A stretch of DNA of 33,544 bases from Candidatus Aminicenantota bacterium (GCA_002877915.1 PNJE01000029.1:1-33544), one strand, 5' to 3'. Shown: positions 15,543 through 24,416, numbered from the stretch's first letter. Notes: generated by a model not told the origin, from the letters alone. Numbers and translations are program-made.

Positions 15543-16997
15543 TCAGGTTTCTACCCTGGCCAGAAAATAATCAGCGGCGTTTAGACCATACTCTTCACCG
15601 TTTATTTCTTTGACAATTGTTCGTCGATATTTTTTGGCTTCAGGATCAACTTCTGTTAAATCCACCACTTCTCCGTCGATCTTGTTTCCCTGCGAGTCAA
15701 CAACTATTTTCACTCTGGGTCTCAGCATGAATTTGGATTCCTGATTATTCTCCACTACCAATCCGATTTCTCCGGTATTGAGCAAGACCAGAGAACCAAT
15801 CGGAAAGACACCCATCATTTGAACAAAAGTTTTTAGAATAAGGGGATTGAATTCACTCCCGATATACTCCAGCATCAAGCTGAGTGCTTCTGCCCGGGTG
15901 AAAACTTTTTTCCGGTAGACGCGCTTGGTGGTAATGGCATCAAAAAAATCGCAGACCTTGACGATGCGGCTATAAAGATTGATATCATTCTTAATTCGAT
16001 AACGGGGGTAGCCAGTCAGATCTTCCTTGATATGATGCTCCATAGCCACGTGGATAGCACTTAGCGGCAGGCGCCGGAACTCTCTCAACTGAATCAGCTT
16101 TTCTGCTCCCTGGTGCGGATGGAGTTCCATTATTTTCCTTTCTTCTTCCGTCAGTTGCCCTGGCTTATTTAAAATTTCGAGCGGGGTATCAATCTTTCCT
16201 AAATCGTGGAAAAAAGCAGCTATTCCCAGGTCAACTAATTCGGCTCTCGATAATCCTAATCGCCGACCAAGAGCGATTGCCAGGAGACAAACATTGACTG
16301 AATGATTAAGGGTATATTCATCATGGTTCTTAATATTGGTCAGTCCCATCAAAAATGATTCGTTATCTATCAGGTGATTGAAAATTGATTGAATAAGCCT
16401 TCGAGTGGTGTTAAGCTTAATTTTTTCATTTTCTTTATTTCTTTCTGATATTTCTCTTAAATGAAGAATGCTCAGGAAAAAAAGCCGGGCCGAGCTTTTT
16501 TCGGGGCTGGGCAATTTTTCGGCGGCCTCAATTTTTTCCAGACCTACCCCAGTTATTCCTTGATTTCCGAGTTCGCTGATTATCTCTACGAAAGGATCGG
16601 CTGAAGTTCTTTTCTGGCTGATTATCCCCATAGCCTTTACCAGTTCCGGCTTGGAAAGCTCAGGGTAAAAAATCAGCTGGCCAATCTCTTTTTTCCGAAA
16701 TTCTTCCAGCAAGAATTTGAAAATAGGATAGTTGGCGATCGAGAATTTCAGCCTCGATTGGTTAAAGAAAATTGATTCCCGCTTGATTCGAAAAATCACT
16801 TCCCCGGCTGTCTCCTTTAATCTTTGCAGGTCCTGGAAAAGAAGTTCGGTTTGCTCCTGAATCAATTCATTATTTTCAGCATATAATTTTAAAATCTTGT
16901 AAACCAGATAAAATCGGATTAAGAAATTTATAGCCAATTTCTGGCTGGCTAAGCCAGCTTCTTTGATTTCGCCAGCAGTAGAGATATTTTCGACCAT
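15543..16997 (-). CDS. HD-GYP-like phosphohydrolase with an additional N-terminal domain
   Basis: The 484-residue protein ends in an HD-GYP-type domain (about 225-400): NHSVNV (H232), FFHDLGKID (H264, D265), LHPHQG (about 292-297), HHIKEDLTGYP (321-331) and DFFDAIT. HD-GYP enzymes hydrolyse cyclic-di-GMP or cGAMP. Here the usual HHExxDGxGYP is altered (third position I, and L for the first glycine) while the metal ligands and GYP remain, so activity is likely but not certain. The first 200 residues form a helical-plus-strand domain (about 25-130) that resembles the N-terminus of the adjacent HEAT protein. There is no membrane segment or receiver domain. The ATG (AAGGA site) begins one base after the HEAT stop, which points to coupled translation and a shared function. 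Confidence 0.85.
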   Translation of the reverse strand: MVENISTAGEIKEAGLASQKLAINFLIRFYLVYKILKLYAENNELIQEQTELLFQDLQRLKETAGEVIFRIKRESIFFNQSRLKFSIANYPIFKFLLEEFRKKEIGQLIFYPELSKPELVKAMGIISQKRTSADPFVEIISELGNQGITGVGLEKIEAAEKLPSPEKSSARLFFLSILHLREISERNKENEKIKLNTTRRLIQSIFNHLIDNESFLMGLTNIKNHDEYTLNHSVNVCLLAIALGRRLGLSRAELVDLGIAAFFHDLGKIDTPLEILNKPGQLTEEERKIMELHPHQGAEKLIQLREFRRLPLSAIHVAMEHHIKEDLTGYPRYRIKNDINLYSRIVKVCDFFDAITTKRVYRKKVFTRAEALSLMLEYIGSEFNPLILKTFVQMMGVFPIGSLVLLNTGEIGLVVENNQESKFMLRPRVKIVVDSQGNKIDGEVVDLTEVDPEAKKYRRTIVKEINGEEYGLNAADYFLARVET

Positions 16998-16998
16998 T

Positions 16999-18885
16999 TT
17001 ATTTCCTTGATGATTTTTTTAAGGTTAAACGAACCAGAGCTGAGGCAGCTGCTTCCCGGACTTTTCGATTAAAAATCTTTTCTCCCCGGCGTAGCACTTC
17101 CACCGCTTCTTTTGTTTCCATGGCTTCAAGCCCGGCGACCGCGCCTAAGCGGAGCTCGGTAATAGAAGGGCGGAGAGATTTTTTTAAAAAAACTTTCTTT
17201 AAAAAATCAAAAGCTTCCTGGCTTCGGGTTTTCCCCAAGAATTCAAAAAAAGCCTTCTTCTCTTCATAGTGTTTTTCCTTAAATTTCTTGGTAAAAACTT
17301 CTTTCATCAATTGCTTCAATTTAGCTGTATCCCCAAGAAACTTCAAACTGGTCGTAGCTTTCAATCGAACTTCCTGGGAGCTATCTTCTAAAAAGCCTAA
17401 CAAAATCCGATTGGCCATTTCGTCACTAAATGAGCTCAGGGCTTCAATGGCTTTAATTTTTAGTTCCTGGTTGGATAGAGTAAGGAAACTGGAGAAATGA
17501 GGGATAATTTTTTTCCCGGGTTGGCTTCGCATTATTTCGATAATGGCCGCGGTCAGCTGTGGTCGCTGATCGTCGATTAGGCTAACAATTAAGCCGGGAT
17601 CAAACTGAATTTTATTCTGGAATAGTTCTTTAGTTTTGTCTCTATATTCTTGGTAGTCAATATATTCATATAGCTCGGCTAAAAAGGGCAAAGCTGTCTC
17701 GCCAAATTGGGCCAGATAATCAAACAGGGCCGAAAAGTTCAATTCAACTCTTTCTTTTACCAGCTTTCTGATTTCGTCAAAAAGTTTCAAATCAGAAGTC
17801 CGATTTAAGAAGTCCTCTAATAAAGGTATTTTGCTATCAGGCTCAGAGGCGAGCAGCGCCTTAAGTTCTTTTATTTTTTGGTTGAGCTGGATGGGAATAT
17901 TGAAGTGGCCGTTCTTAATATTTTCCTGGTAAAAATCATAAAGAATATTCAGGTTGGTTTGGAATTGGTTCAAGTCTTTTTCCTGGGCTAAGATTTCCAT
18001 CATCAAGTTCAAAAATTCCTCTTCGGCCGAAAGCTGGCGATTTTTTTCTACCAACTGATTGAGCTGCTTAAGTTCTTCCTGGGTGAGAGAAAGTTCTGAA
18101 GGAATTTTTTTGGCGGCTGGAATGGCCTTTTCTTCCGGCTGGCTAACTTCCGGGGTTGATTCTTTTTTCTGCTGTTCGCCTTCAAAATAAAAACTCTGTT
18201 GCCAATTTTCTGGTAACTCCAAGAATTCTTCCTCAGTAAATGATTCCAGAGCTTGCTTTTCTTCTGGTTTTAGTTCCACCTTTCCTGAAAAGAGGCTTGA
18301 CCGATCGACAGTAATTTCGATGGCTTTGTTGGCCAGCTCCTGGGGGATTATTTGAAGGCCCTTTTTACTCAAGGTCTCGGCTCTTTCTTCCAGGATTCGA
18401 TTTTCTATGAATTCTTCGGGAGCATAATACTGAACGTTGGGCAGATCTTTAAGCCACAGGGCATTTACCAGGTCAGACTCTTCAGCGGTCTTGGCTGATT
18501 CTGTTCGGACTAATTCTAAAAATTCATTTATTTCCTGCTCATCCATTCCCTGGTAGAAAACTAACAGTCTGAGGCCGTCTTTATAAAAAAGGAAGGGAAG
18601 ACTTTTACTGGAAATTTCGTCCTGGTAAACCTGCTTTCCCTGATAGAAAAAGGCATATTCTCCCATCTCTATTTCCAGTTGCTGGTACTCTTCCAGAAAG
18701 CTTTTAAACTTGGTGATGAAATCCTGGCGAAAATGGATAGCTGAGGTATGATGGGCCGGGAAAATTTTTAGAGCTGAAATAGTATTGGCTAAGGAAAGAA
18801 GGAGTTCTTTTACTTTCTGGATCGCCCGAGGATCGACTTCCTCGGTTGATTTTTGGGCCTGGCGAACTTTTTCTTCTAAAGGCAT
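16999..18885 (-). CDS. HEAT-repeat protein, likely partner of the HD-GYP-like protein
   Basis: The 628-residue soluble protein has three parts. An N-terminal domain (about 20-150) contains ISALKIFPAHH, EYAFFYQGKQVY and LRLLVFYQGMDEQEINEFLEL. A charged linker (about 200-270) is rich in E, Q and K with a proline/alanine tract. A long alpha-helical region (about 265-628) follows, with HEAT repeats clearest near the end, for example PHFSSFLTLSNQELKIKAIEALSSF, SSQEVRLKATTSLKFLGD and ELRLGAVAGLEAMETKEAVEVL. HEAT solenoids bind partners rather than catalyse. One base separates it from the HD-GYP gene, so a complex is likely. The ATG at 18885 has no clear Shine-Dalgarno, and no firm promoter was seen in the 80 bp after rhaA. 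Its location inside the rhamnose block may be chance. Confidence 0.72.
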   Translation of the reverse strand: MPLEEKVRQAQKSTEEVDPRAIQKVKELLLSLANTISALKIFPAHHTSAIHFRQDFITKFKSFLEEYQQLEIEMGEYAFFYQGKQVYQDEISSKSLPFLFYKDGLRLLVFYQGMDEQEINEFLELVRTESAKTAEESDLVNALWLKDLPNVQYYAPEEFIENRILEERAETLSKKGLQIIPQELANKAIEITVDRSSLFSGKVELKPEEKQALESFTEEEFLELPENWQQSFYFEGEQQKKESTPEVSQPEEKAIPAAKKIPSELSLTQEELKQLNQLVEKNRQLSAEEEFLNLMMEILAQEKDLNQFQTNLNILYDFYQENIKNGHFNIPIQLNQKIKELKALLASEPDSKIPLLEDFLNRTSDLKLFDEIRKLVKERVELNFSALFDYLAQFGETALPFLAELYEYIDYQEYRDKTKELFQNKIQFDPGLIVSLIDDQRPQLTAAIIEIMRSQPGKKIIPHFSSFLTLSNQELKIKAIEALSSFSDEMANRILLGFLEDSSQEVRLKATTSLKFLGDTAKLKQLMKEVFTKKFKEKHYEEKKAFFEFLGKTRSQEAFDFLKKVFLKKSLRPSITELRLGAVAGLEAMETKEAVEVLRRGEKIFNRKVREAAASALVRLTLKKSSRK

Positions 18886-18965
18886 GTTTTTATACGGCCG
18901 TTAATAGTTTAATTTTTTTTGGAATAATCAGTCAAATTCAATCAAAAGTTGTCAATCAGGCAGCC

Positions 18966-20231
18966 TTAATCCCGCTGGCTGAGAATGTTTTTTTCGTAGC
19001 TTTTAACTTCTGACAGCCATAAATTTTCCGGGGGGACATTCAGGCTAAGACAGTAATAATCCCAAACTGGACCAAAAGGTAACTCCTGAGATAGTTGCCT
19101 CCAGGCCAGTTTGGTTAGGCTGTCGCCTTTAAGTTCGGCTTCTTTAATTTGCTTCCAGGGCAGAAGAAGAGCTCTCAGCAGGCCTCTTAAGGTTGCTCTT
19201 GCTCCCAACACCCAGGCACCGATTCTGTTCATAGAGGCGTCAAAATAATCAAGGGCCAGATATATTTTTTCTGGGGCTGGAGCGTTGACGATTTCCTGAC
19301 ATAAAATCTCAATTTCATCATTTAATATGACCACATGATCACTATCCCAGCGCAGGCCCCGGCTGAGGTGCAGCAGGATTTCTCCGGTAAATGGCAAAAT
19401 AGCTGAAAGCTTATCAGCTACCAATTCAGTTGGATGAAAATGTCCCAGGTCTAAGCAGACCATTTTGCCTTTTTTTAGAGCATATCCTAAATAAAATTCG
19501 TGCGACCCAGTTACAAAGGCCTCACTGCCAATTCCAAAAAGTTTGCTTTCCAGAGAATCTTTAAGCTGGGTTTGGCTGTAATCGATTTCAAAAATTTCCT
19601 CAAGGGATTCATAGAGCCATTTTCGATATAGCCAGCGGTCTGAGGGCCATTCTTTAAGGCCATCTGGAATCCAGAGATTATGAATGGAAAAGGATTTCAG
19701 TTCCCGCCCAAAAAAGGCGGCAATTTTCCGGCAGTTTTTAACATGCTCAATCCAGAATTTCCGGATCTCTTTTTTGGGATTACTGAGGGTTAAACCGTCG
19801 GCTGCCTTTGGATGGGCAAAGCAGGTAGCATTGAAATCCAGTTTCAGGTCATTAGCCTTAGCCCATTCTAACCAGCCCCGGAAATGACTGGGCTCATATT
19901 CATTTCTTTCTACCGGTCCGTTAAATTCACCGTATATTGAGTGCAAGTTGACCCGGTGCTTCCCGGGAATTAAAGACAGAGCTTTTTCCATATCTTGCCG
20001 GAGTTCAGAGACATTTCTGGCCCGTCCAGGATAATTTCCGGTCACCTGAAGACCAGATCTACTCAGCTCCGATGGATGGTATTCGAAACCCCTGACGTCA
20101 TCGCCTTGCCAGCAATGAATTGATAGCTGGAAGTTTTTCAATCGCCCGAGGGCTTCTTCTGTATCAATTTCCAGCTCGGCAAATTTTTGCTTAGCTTCAA
20201 AATATTGCTTCTCTATGGTTCGGTCATCCAT
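18966..20231 (-). CDS. rhaA: L-rhamnose isomerase
   Basis: The 421-residue protein matches the classical RhaA family in both length (E. coli has 419) and sequence. Visible landmarks are SIHCWQGDDVRGFE, TGNYPGRARNVSELR, KHRVNLHSIYGE, LDFNATCFAHPKA, CLDLGHFHPTE (metal-binding histidine) and RWDSDHVV (metal-binding aspartates). It converts L-rhamnose to L-rhamnulose in the cytoplasm, using manganese and another divalent ion. The ATG has a strong GAGGAGG site. A promoter (20256-20284) lies in the 100-bp gap after rhaB, so it may be transcribed both from there and from the rhaB promoter. No rhaD aldolase or rhaT-type transporter is in the window. Confidence 0.95.
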   Translation of the reverse strand: MDDRTIEKQYFEAKQKFAELEIDTEEALGRLKNFQLSIHCWQGDDVRGFEYHPSELSRSGLQVTGNYPGRARNVSELRQDMEKALSLIPGKHRVNLHSIYGEFNGPVERNEYEPSHFRGWLEWAKANDLKLDFNATCFAHPKAADGLTLSNPKKEIRKFWIEHVKNCRKIAAFFGRELKSFSIHNLWIPDGLKEWPSDRWLYRKWLYESLEEIFEIDYSQTQLKDSLESKLFGIGSEAFVTGSHEFYLGYALKKGKMVCLDLGHFHPTELVADKLSAILPFTGEILLHLSRGLRWDSDHVVILNDEIEILCQEIVNAPAPEKIYLALDYFDASMNRIGAWVLGARATLRGLLRALLLPWKQIKEAELKGDSLTKLAWRQLSQELPFGPVWDYYCLSLNVPPENLWLSEVKSYEKNILSQRD

Positions 20232-20255
20232 CTTTTACCCTCCTCGGCCTTTTTG

Positions 20256-20284
20256 ATTATTATTATTTCCCGTCTTATTGTCAA
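20256..20284 (-). promoter_or_regulatory. Sigma70-type promoter upstream of rhaA
   Basis: On the minus strand, TTGACA (20279-20284), a 17-bp spacer and AATAAT (20256-20261, 5 of 6) lie between rhaB and rhaA. The predicted start is about 18 bases before the rhaA ATG. An internal promoter would allow rhaA to be expressed apart from rhaB. Confidence 0.6.
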
Positions 20285-20331
20285 GACAGCCTTCAATCAA
20301 TTTAGCCAGAATTACCCAGCAAAAATTGACT

Positions 20332-21810
20332 TTACTTTCTGGACCGGGCCATGATTTCCAGAAAGTCGGCATAATGTTTATCCCAGAGAGCAGGATTTTG
20401 GGGCTGAAATTCTTTAATTTCAAACGATTGTCTGACTATTTCCCTGATTCGGGGCCAGCTGTCGAGTTCTCCCAGGGCTAACGCCTGGACTAAAATGTTT
20501 CCGGCTGAGGTGGCTTCATCTGGGCCGGCATAGACCGTTAAGCCAGTAGCTTCAGCTGTAAATTGATTTAACAAATTATTTCGAGAGCCACCACCAATGA
20601 TATGGATTTTTCTAAACTGCCGTCCGGTTATCGCCTTTAATTCTTCTACCACCAAGCGGTATTTAAAGGCCAGACTTTCTAAAATAGCTCTGGCGATGAT
20701 ACCCATATCTTTCTGGCTTTTCTGTCTGGTCTGGGCAACAAAAGAAATAATGGCTTCAACCATATTTTCTGGCTGGAGAAATTCAGGGGCATCAGGGTCG
20801 ATAAAAAATTGGAAAGGTTCTGAATTTCGAGCGAGTTCTACTAACTGCTCATAAGTCCAGTCTATCTGTCTGGACCAGATTTTTCGGCACTGTTGAAGCG
20901 GCCAGAGCCCGGTTACATTTTTGAGAAAACGGATGGTTTGCCTGACTCCACTTTCATTGGTAAAGTTGGCTGCAAAGGAAGCGGTTGAAACCACTGGCTC
21001 TTCAAGTTCCACCCCCACCAGGGACCAGGTTCCAGAGCTGATGTAAAGCCAATCGTCTCCCCGGCCAGGAGCCGCGGCCACAGCCGAAGCTGTATCATGG
21101 CTGGCCACTTGAATTACCAGGATATCTGGCAGCCCCTCGGCCACCAGCCAGCCTGAAACATTTCCAAGGACAGTTCCCGGCTGATTGATTTCAGGAAGAA
21201 TAGCCGGGGAAATCCCCATTCTTTCCAGAAGCTCTGGCTGCCACTTCCGGGAAAATGGGGAGAGGAGCTGAGAAGTGGAAGCAATGGTAAGCTCGGTAGC
21301 TTTTTTCCCTGTAAGAAGATAATTAATGAGATCAGGAGTGAAAAGAAATTTATCAGCCAGCTTCAGCAATTCGGGGTTTTCATCCAGATAGGCATATAAC
21401 TGGAACAGAGAATTAAAAGGCAGAAACTGGATCCCGGTAAGAGAATAAAGCTCATCAGCTGAAAAGTTTTGGAAATACTTTTCCATCGCCCGGGGAAAAG
21501 ATTTATCCCGATAACAATAGGGTAGAGTCAAAATGTTTCCTTTGGCATCTAATAAACAAAAATCGACCCCCCAAGTATCTACTCCGAGACTAATGGGGTT
21601 GAACTCCTCTTGCTGGCATTTCTGCAAAACTGTTCTTATTTCTTCAAATAGATAATAAATATTCCAGTGTAAATGATTTTCGAGAAGAATAGTTTTGTTA
21701 GGGAAGCGATGGATCAAGCGAAGTTGCAATTTATCATTTTCCAACTGCCCGAGGATGGCTCGACCGCTTTCTGCTCCGAGGTCAAAAGCTAAAAAATCTC
21801 TGGCTTTCAA
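20332..21810 (-). CDS. rhaB: L-rhamnulokinase
   Basis: The 492-residue protein is a FGGY-type sugar kinase of the RhaB branch, close to E. coli RhaB in length (489). Landmarks are AFDLGAESGRA (about 8-18, first phosphate-binding loop), LGVDTWGVDFCLL (about 74-86), YCYRDKS (about 97-103), SHDTASAVAAAPG (second ATPase motif region), SSGTWSLVGVE and IIGGGSRNNLLNQFTA (adenosine-binding region). It phosphorylates L-rhamnulose on O1 with ATP to rhamnulose 1-phosphate. Translation appears to begin at a TTG (21808-21810); the site AAAGG lies a little far upstream and no in-frame ATG is better placed. A sigma70-like promoter (21844-21871) precedes it, back to back with the one for the exonuclease gene. 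No adjacent regulator was found. Confidence 0.94.
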   Translation of the reverse strand: MKARDFLAFDLGAESGRAILGQLENDKLQLRLIHRFPNKTILLENHLHWNIYYLFEEIRTVLQKCQQEEFNPISLGVDTWGVDFCLLDAKGNILTLPYCYRDKSFPRAMEKYFQNFSADELYSLTGIQFLPFNSLFQLYAYLDENPELLKLADKFLFTPDLINYLLTGKKATELTIASTSQLLSPFSRKWQPELLERMGISPAILPEINQPGTVLGNVSGWLVAEGLPDILVIQVASHDTASAVAAAPGRGDDWLYISSGTWSLVGVELEEPVVSTASFAANFTNESGVRQTIRFLKNVTGLWPLQQCRKIWSRQIDWTYEQLVELARNSEPFQFFIDPDAPEFLQPENMVEAIISFVAQTRQKSQKDMGIIARAILESLAFKYRLVVEELKAITGRQFRKIHIIGGGSRNNLLNQFTAEATGLTVYAGPDEATSAGNILVQALALGELDSWPRIREIVRQSFEIKEFQPQNPALWDKHYADFLEIMARSRK

Positions 21811-21843
21811 CTGGTCTTAACCTTTCGTTTGATTTTTTCTTTT

Positions 21844-21871
21844 AGTATATTGAGCGCCGGGAGAAATTCAA
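21844..21871 (-). promoter_or_regulatory. Probable promoter of rhaB
   Basis: On the minus strand, TTGAAT (21866-21871, 4 of 6) is followed after 16 bp by TATACT (21844-21849, 5 of 6). The start would be near 21837, giving a leader of about 27 bases to the TTG start codon. It is a moderate match in the correct intergenic place. Confidence 0.5.
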
Positions 21872-21880
21872 GTCAGATTT

Positions 21881-21909
21881 TTGCAACCAGAAGAAAATTG
21901 GATTATATT
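21881..21909 (+). promoter_or_regulatory. Probable promoter of the exonuclease/alcohol dehydrogenase pair
   Basis: TTGCAA (21881-21886, 4 of 6), a 17-bp spacer and TATATT (21904-21909, 5 of 6) face away from the rhaB promoter. The predicted start near 21916 leaves a leader of about 95 bases before the preferred ATG at 22011, or about 40 before an upstream ATG at 21957. Confidence 0.5.
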
Positions 21910-22010
21910 AAATTTGGTTAGAAAATAAGAAAAAGGGAAATTATTGTCCGAGAAGAATGGGTAAAGGCAGCAGAGCTGCCGGAAAAGAAGCTGAAAAGAG
22001 AGGAAGGCTG

Positions 22011-23363
22011 ATGGATATTGATGAATTAAGAGAAACTTTAAGAAGAAAAGCCAGAAATCAGTCAAACCAGCAGGATAAAGTCAAAGAAATCTGGAAAAAT
22101 CTTAATTCTCGAAAAGATTTAACCACTAAGGAAAAACTGGAAAAGTTATTGGCTCTTTCCAGGAAAGCACCCCTTGAGTCAAGAAATCAATCCCGGATGG
22201 AAGTAAGTGAGCTCGCTTCAGCCCGAAAAGATCAACCCTATCTGGTTTTAGAAAATAAATTTAATTTAAGTTCTCGCTACGGCCAGATACCGATATCTTT
22301 GGGACTTAATATTCCTGGAAAGGTATTGGCCCTTCTGAGTCGTGATGAAGCTTTTGAACTTTTATCTCTCTCTCAAGCACTTTTTATCGACCTGGAAACT
22401 ACCGGTCTGGCTGGAGGAACAGGCACTGTTCCGTTTCTTGTTGGTCTCGGTTATTTTGAAAATGAGGCTTTCAAAATAATACAGTTTTTTCTCAATGATT
22501 TAGCTGCAGAAGCGAGAATGCTTCAAGAAATAAAAACTCTTTGTGAAGACAAGAAATTCAGCTCAATTGTTTCTTATAATGGCAAGGGTTTTGATCTTCC
22601 CCTGCTGGAAACCCGGTTTGCCCTCAATCGGCTGCCGTTTCCGCTGGAAGGGTTGCCCCACCTGGATTTTCTTTTTTCTGCCAGGTATCTCTGGAAGCAT
22701 AAGTATGAAAGCTGCCGGCTTTATAATTTAGCTCTGGAACATCTGGGGGCAGACCGAGCTGAAGATATCCCCTCAGAAGAAATCCCCTGGCGGTATTTTC
22801 AGTACCTTCGAAATCAGGATTTTTCGCTGGTTGAACCGATTCTTTATCACAATCAGGAAGACATAATGTCGCTTTACGGAGTGGTCGTGGCTGGAGCTGT
22901 ATTAGTAGCCAAAAGCGTGGAGGAAGACCAGTTGGAAGCTGATGCCCTGGATCTATTTGGAGTCGGTAAAATCTGGGAAAGAGCCGGGGAAGTGGAAAGG
23001 TCGGTAGTTCTTTACGAGAGGGCTTTGGATAAGAAGCTTCCTGGGGAAGTCTCAGTTAAAGTGAAAAAAAATTTAGCTCATCATTTCAAGAAGAGCGGAC
23101 GATGGGAAAAAGCCCTCCGGCTGTGGCAAGAGCTGGTGGAAGGAAGTGAAGATTTGGAATGCTTTCGAGAACTGGCTATGTACTTTGAGCATCAGGCCAA
23201 AAATCCTGAAGAAGCCCTCAAGTATGCTCTGGATGGCCTGGCTCTGGCCCGGGGAGTCAGTCCCGGGTATGAAGAAGATTTTCAGAGAAGGATTGATAGA
23301 CTCAAGAGAAAGGCGGAAAATTTAAAATCATTTAAGGAGGGAGGTCAAAAGGAGAAAAAATGA
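22011..23363 (+). CDS. YprB-like ribonuclease H-fold exonuclease with C-terminal TPR-like region
   Basis: The frame could begin at 21957, but the ATG at 22011 has a strong AGAGGAAGG site at good spacing and starts the recognisable protein, giving 450 residues. After a charged helical N-terminus comes a DEDD-type 3'-5' exonuclease-like domain (about 125-290): FIDLETTGLAGGTGTVPFLVG (D127, E129), SYNGKGFDLPLLETRF (conserved aspartate) and HNQEDIMSLYGV (third acidic residue). This set defines the YprB ribonuclease H-like domain. The final ~130 residues look like TPR helices (VVLYERALDKK, KALRLWQEL, EEALKYALDGLAL). Nuclease activity is inferred; the biological target is unknown. Its stop overlaps the start of the alcohol dehydrogenase gene in ATGA, so the two are translated together, although a functional link is not obvious. 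Confidence 0.85.
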   Translation: MDIDELRETLRRKARNQSNQQDKVKEIWKNLNSRKDLTTKEKLEKLLALSRKAPLESRNQSRMEVSELASARKDQPYLVLENKFNLSSRYGQIPISLGLNIPGKVLALLSRDEAFELLSLSQALFIDLETTGLAGGTGTVPFLVGLGYFENEAFKIIQFFLNDLAAEARMLQEIKTLCEDKKFSSIVSYNGKGFDLPLLETRFALNRLPFPLEGLPHLDFLFSARYLWKHKYESCRLYNLALEHLGADRAEDIPSEEIPWRYFQYLRNQDFSLVEPILYHNQEDIMSLYGVVVAGAVLVAKSVEEDQLEADALDLFGVGKIWERAGEVERSVVLYERALDKKLPGEVSVKVKKNLAHHFKKSGRWEKALRLWQELVEGSEDLECFRELAMYFEHQAKNPEEALKYALDGLALARGVSPGYEEDFQRRIDRLKRKAENLKSFKEGGQKEKK

Positions 23364-24361
23364 AAGCTATGGTTCTTTCTGAATTTAAACCAGTGGAGGA
23401 GGAACCGCTTAAATTACAAGAAATAGATACTCCAGTTCCTAAAGAGGGAGAAATTTTGATAAAAATAAATTACTGCGGGGTTTGTCATACCGATCTTCAT
23501 ACAGTGGAAGGAGAACTACCGGCGGTAAATCTGCCCCGGATTCCCGGGCACCAGGTAGTTGGCCGGGTAGAACGAACTGGGGAAGGGGTTAACCTTTTTC
23601 AACTTCATGACCGGGTGGGGGTGGCCTGGCTTTATAGTTCATGCGGGCGATGTCGCTTCTGTCGCCGCGGAAGGGAGAATCTTTGCCTGGAGGCTAAGTT
23701 TACTGGCTATCAGGTAGATGGTGGTTATGCTGAATATATGGTCGTGCCGGAAAAGTTCGCCTATGAACTTCCCGATGATATCCCGGATGAAAAAGCGGCT
23801 CCTCTTCTTTGTGGTGGAATTATCGGTTATCGTGCTTTGAGGTTGAGCCGGATAAGACCAGGAGAGAAGCTGGGACTTTTTGGTTTTGGAGCTTCGGCTC
23901 ATATAACCATTCAGGTAGCTCGATACTGGGGATGCCCAGTTTATGTCTTTTCCCGAAGCAAAGAACATAGAAAACATGCCCTTGAACTCGGAGCTACCTG
24001 GGTTGGCTCTCCGGATGAAATTCCTCCGCAAAAGCTCGATGGGGTAATAGTCTTTGCCCCGGCTGGAGAATTAGCCCGCCAAGCCCTAAGAGTTATAGAT
24101 AGAGGCGGGACTGTAGCCCTGGCGGGAATCTATCTGAGCCAAATTCCTCCCCTCGATTACGAAAAAGAACTTTATTTCGAAAAATCACTCACCAGTGTGG
24201 CTAATGCTACCAGGCAGGATGGGGTTGAATTCCTTAAAATAGCCTCTGAAATTCCAGTCAAAACAGATATTCAAATCTATCCCCTGGAGAAAGCTAACCA
24301 GGCCCTGCTGGAGGTAAAGCACAGTCAGATAAATGGCTCAGCTGTCCTTAAAATATCTTGA
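23360..24361 (+). CDS. Zinc-dependent alcohol dehydrogenase family protein
   Basis: The 333-residue protein is a medium-chain dehydrogenase/reductase. Catalytic zinc ligands are C42 (GVCHTDLH) and H64 (IPGHQVVG), with a further cysteine at PLLCGG. The structural zinc is held by CGRCRFCRRGRENLC (C95, C98, C101, C109). The cofactor fold motif appears as LFGFGASAHITIQVA. The pattern GELPAVNLPRIPGHQVVGRV and TGYQVDGGYAEYMV is that of the COG1064-type subgroup, which oxidises primary alcohols or reduces aldehydes with NAD(P). The preceding region carries two AGGAG-like sites (GGAGGG and AAGGAG); the latter is near the ATG. It overlaps the exonuclease gene by 4 bases. It might reduce lactaldehyde from rhamnose breakdown, but is not in the rhamnose operon and this is speculation. 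Confidence 0.9.
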   Translation: MKAMVLSEFKPVEEEPLKLQEIDTPVPKEGEILIKINYCGVCHTDLHTVEGELPAVNLPRIPGHQVVGRVERTGEGVNLFQLHDRVGVAWLYSSCGRCRFCRRGRENLCLEAKFTGYQVDGGYAEYMVVPEKFAYELPDDIPDEKAAPLLCGGIIGYRALRLSRIRPGEKLGLFGFGASAHITIQVARYWGCPVYVFSRSKEHRKHALELGATWVGSPDEIPPQKLDGVIVFAPAGELARQALRVIDRGGTVALAGIYLSQIPPLDYEKELYFEKSLTSVANATRQDGVEFLKIASEIPVKTDIQIYPLEKANQALLEVKHSQINGSAVLKIS

Positions 24362-24416
24362 TTTTGCTTTAATCTTATCAATTTTGTTTTTTAGAAGAAA
24401 AAAAGCGGTCTTCGGA

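Noticed and set aside
18930-18955. TTGACA and TTGACT boxes before the HEAT gene as a promoter
   Set aside because: No -10 hexamer better than 4 of 6 lies at usable spacing, so the region was not called.
23360-24361. Alcohol dehydrogenase as the lactaldehyde reductase of the rhamnose pathway
   Set aside because: It is on the other strand, coupled to a nuclease gene, and belongs to a zinc family unlike the iron-dependent FucO normally used.
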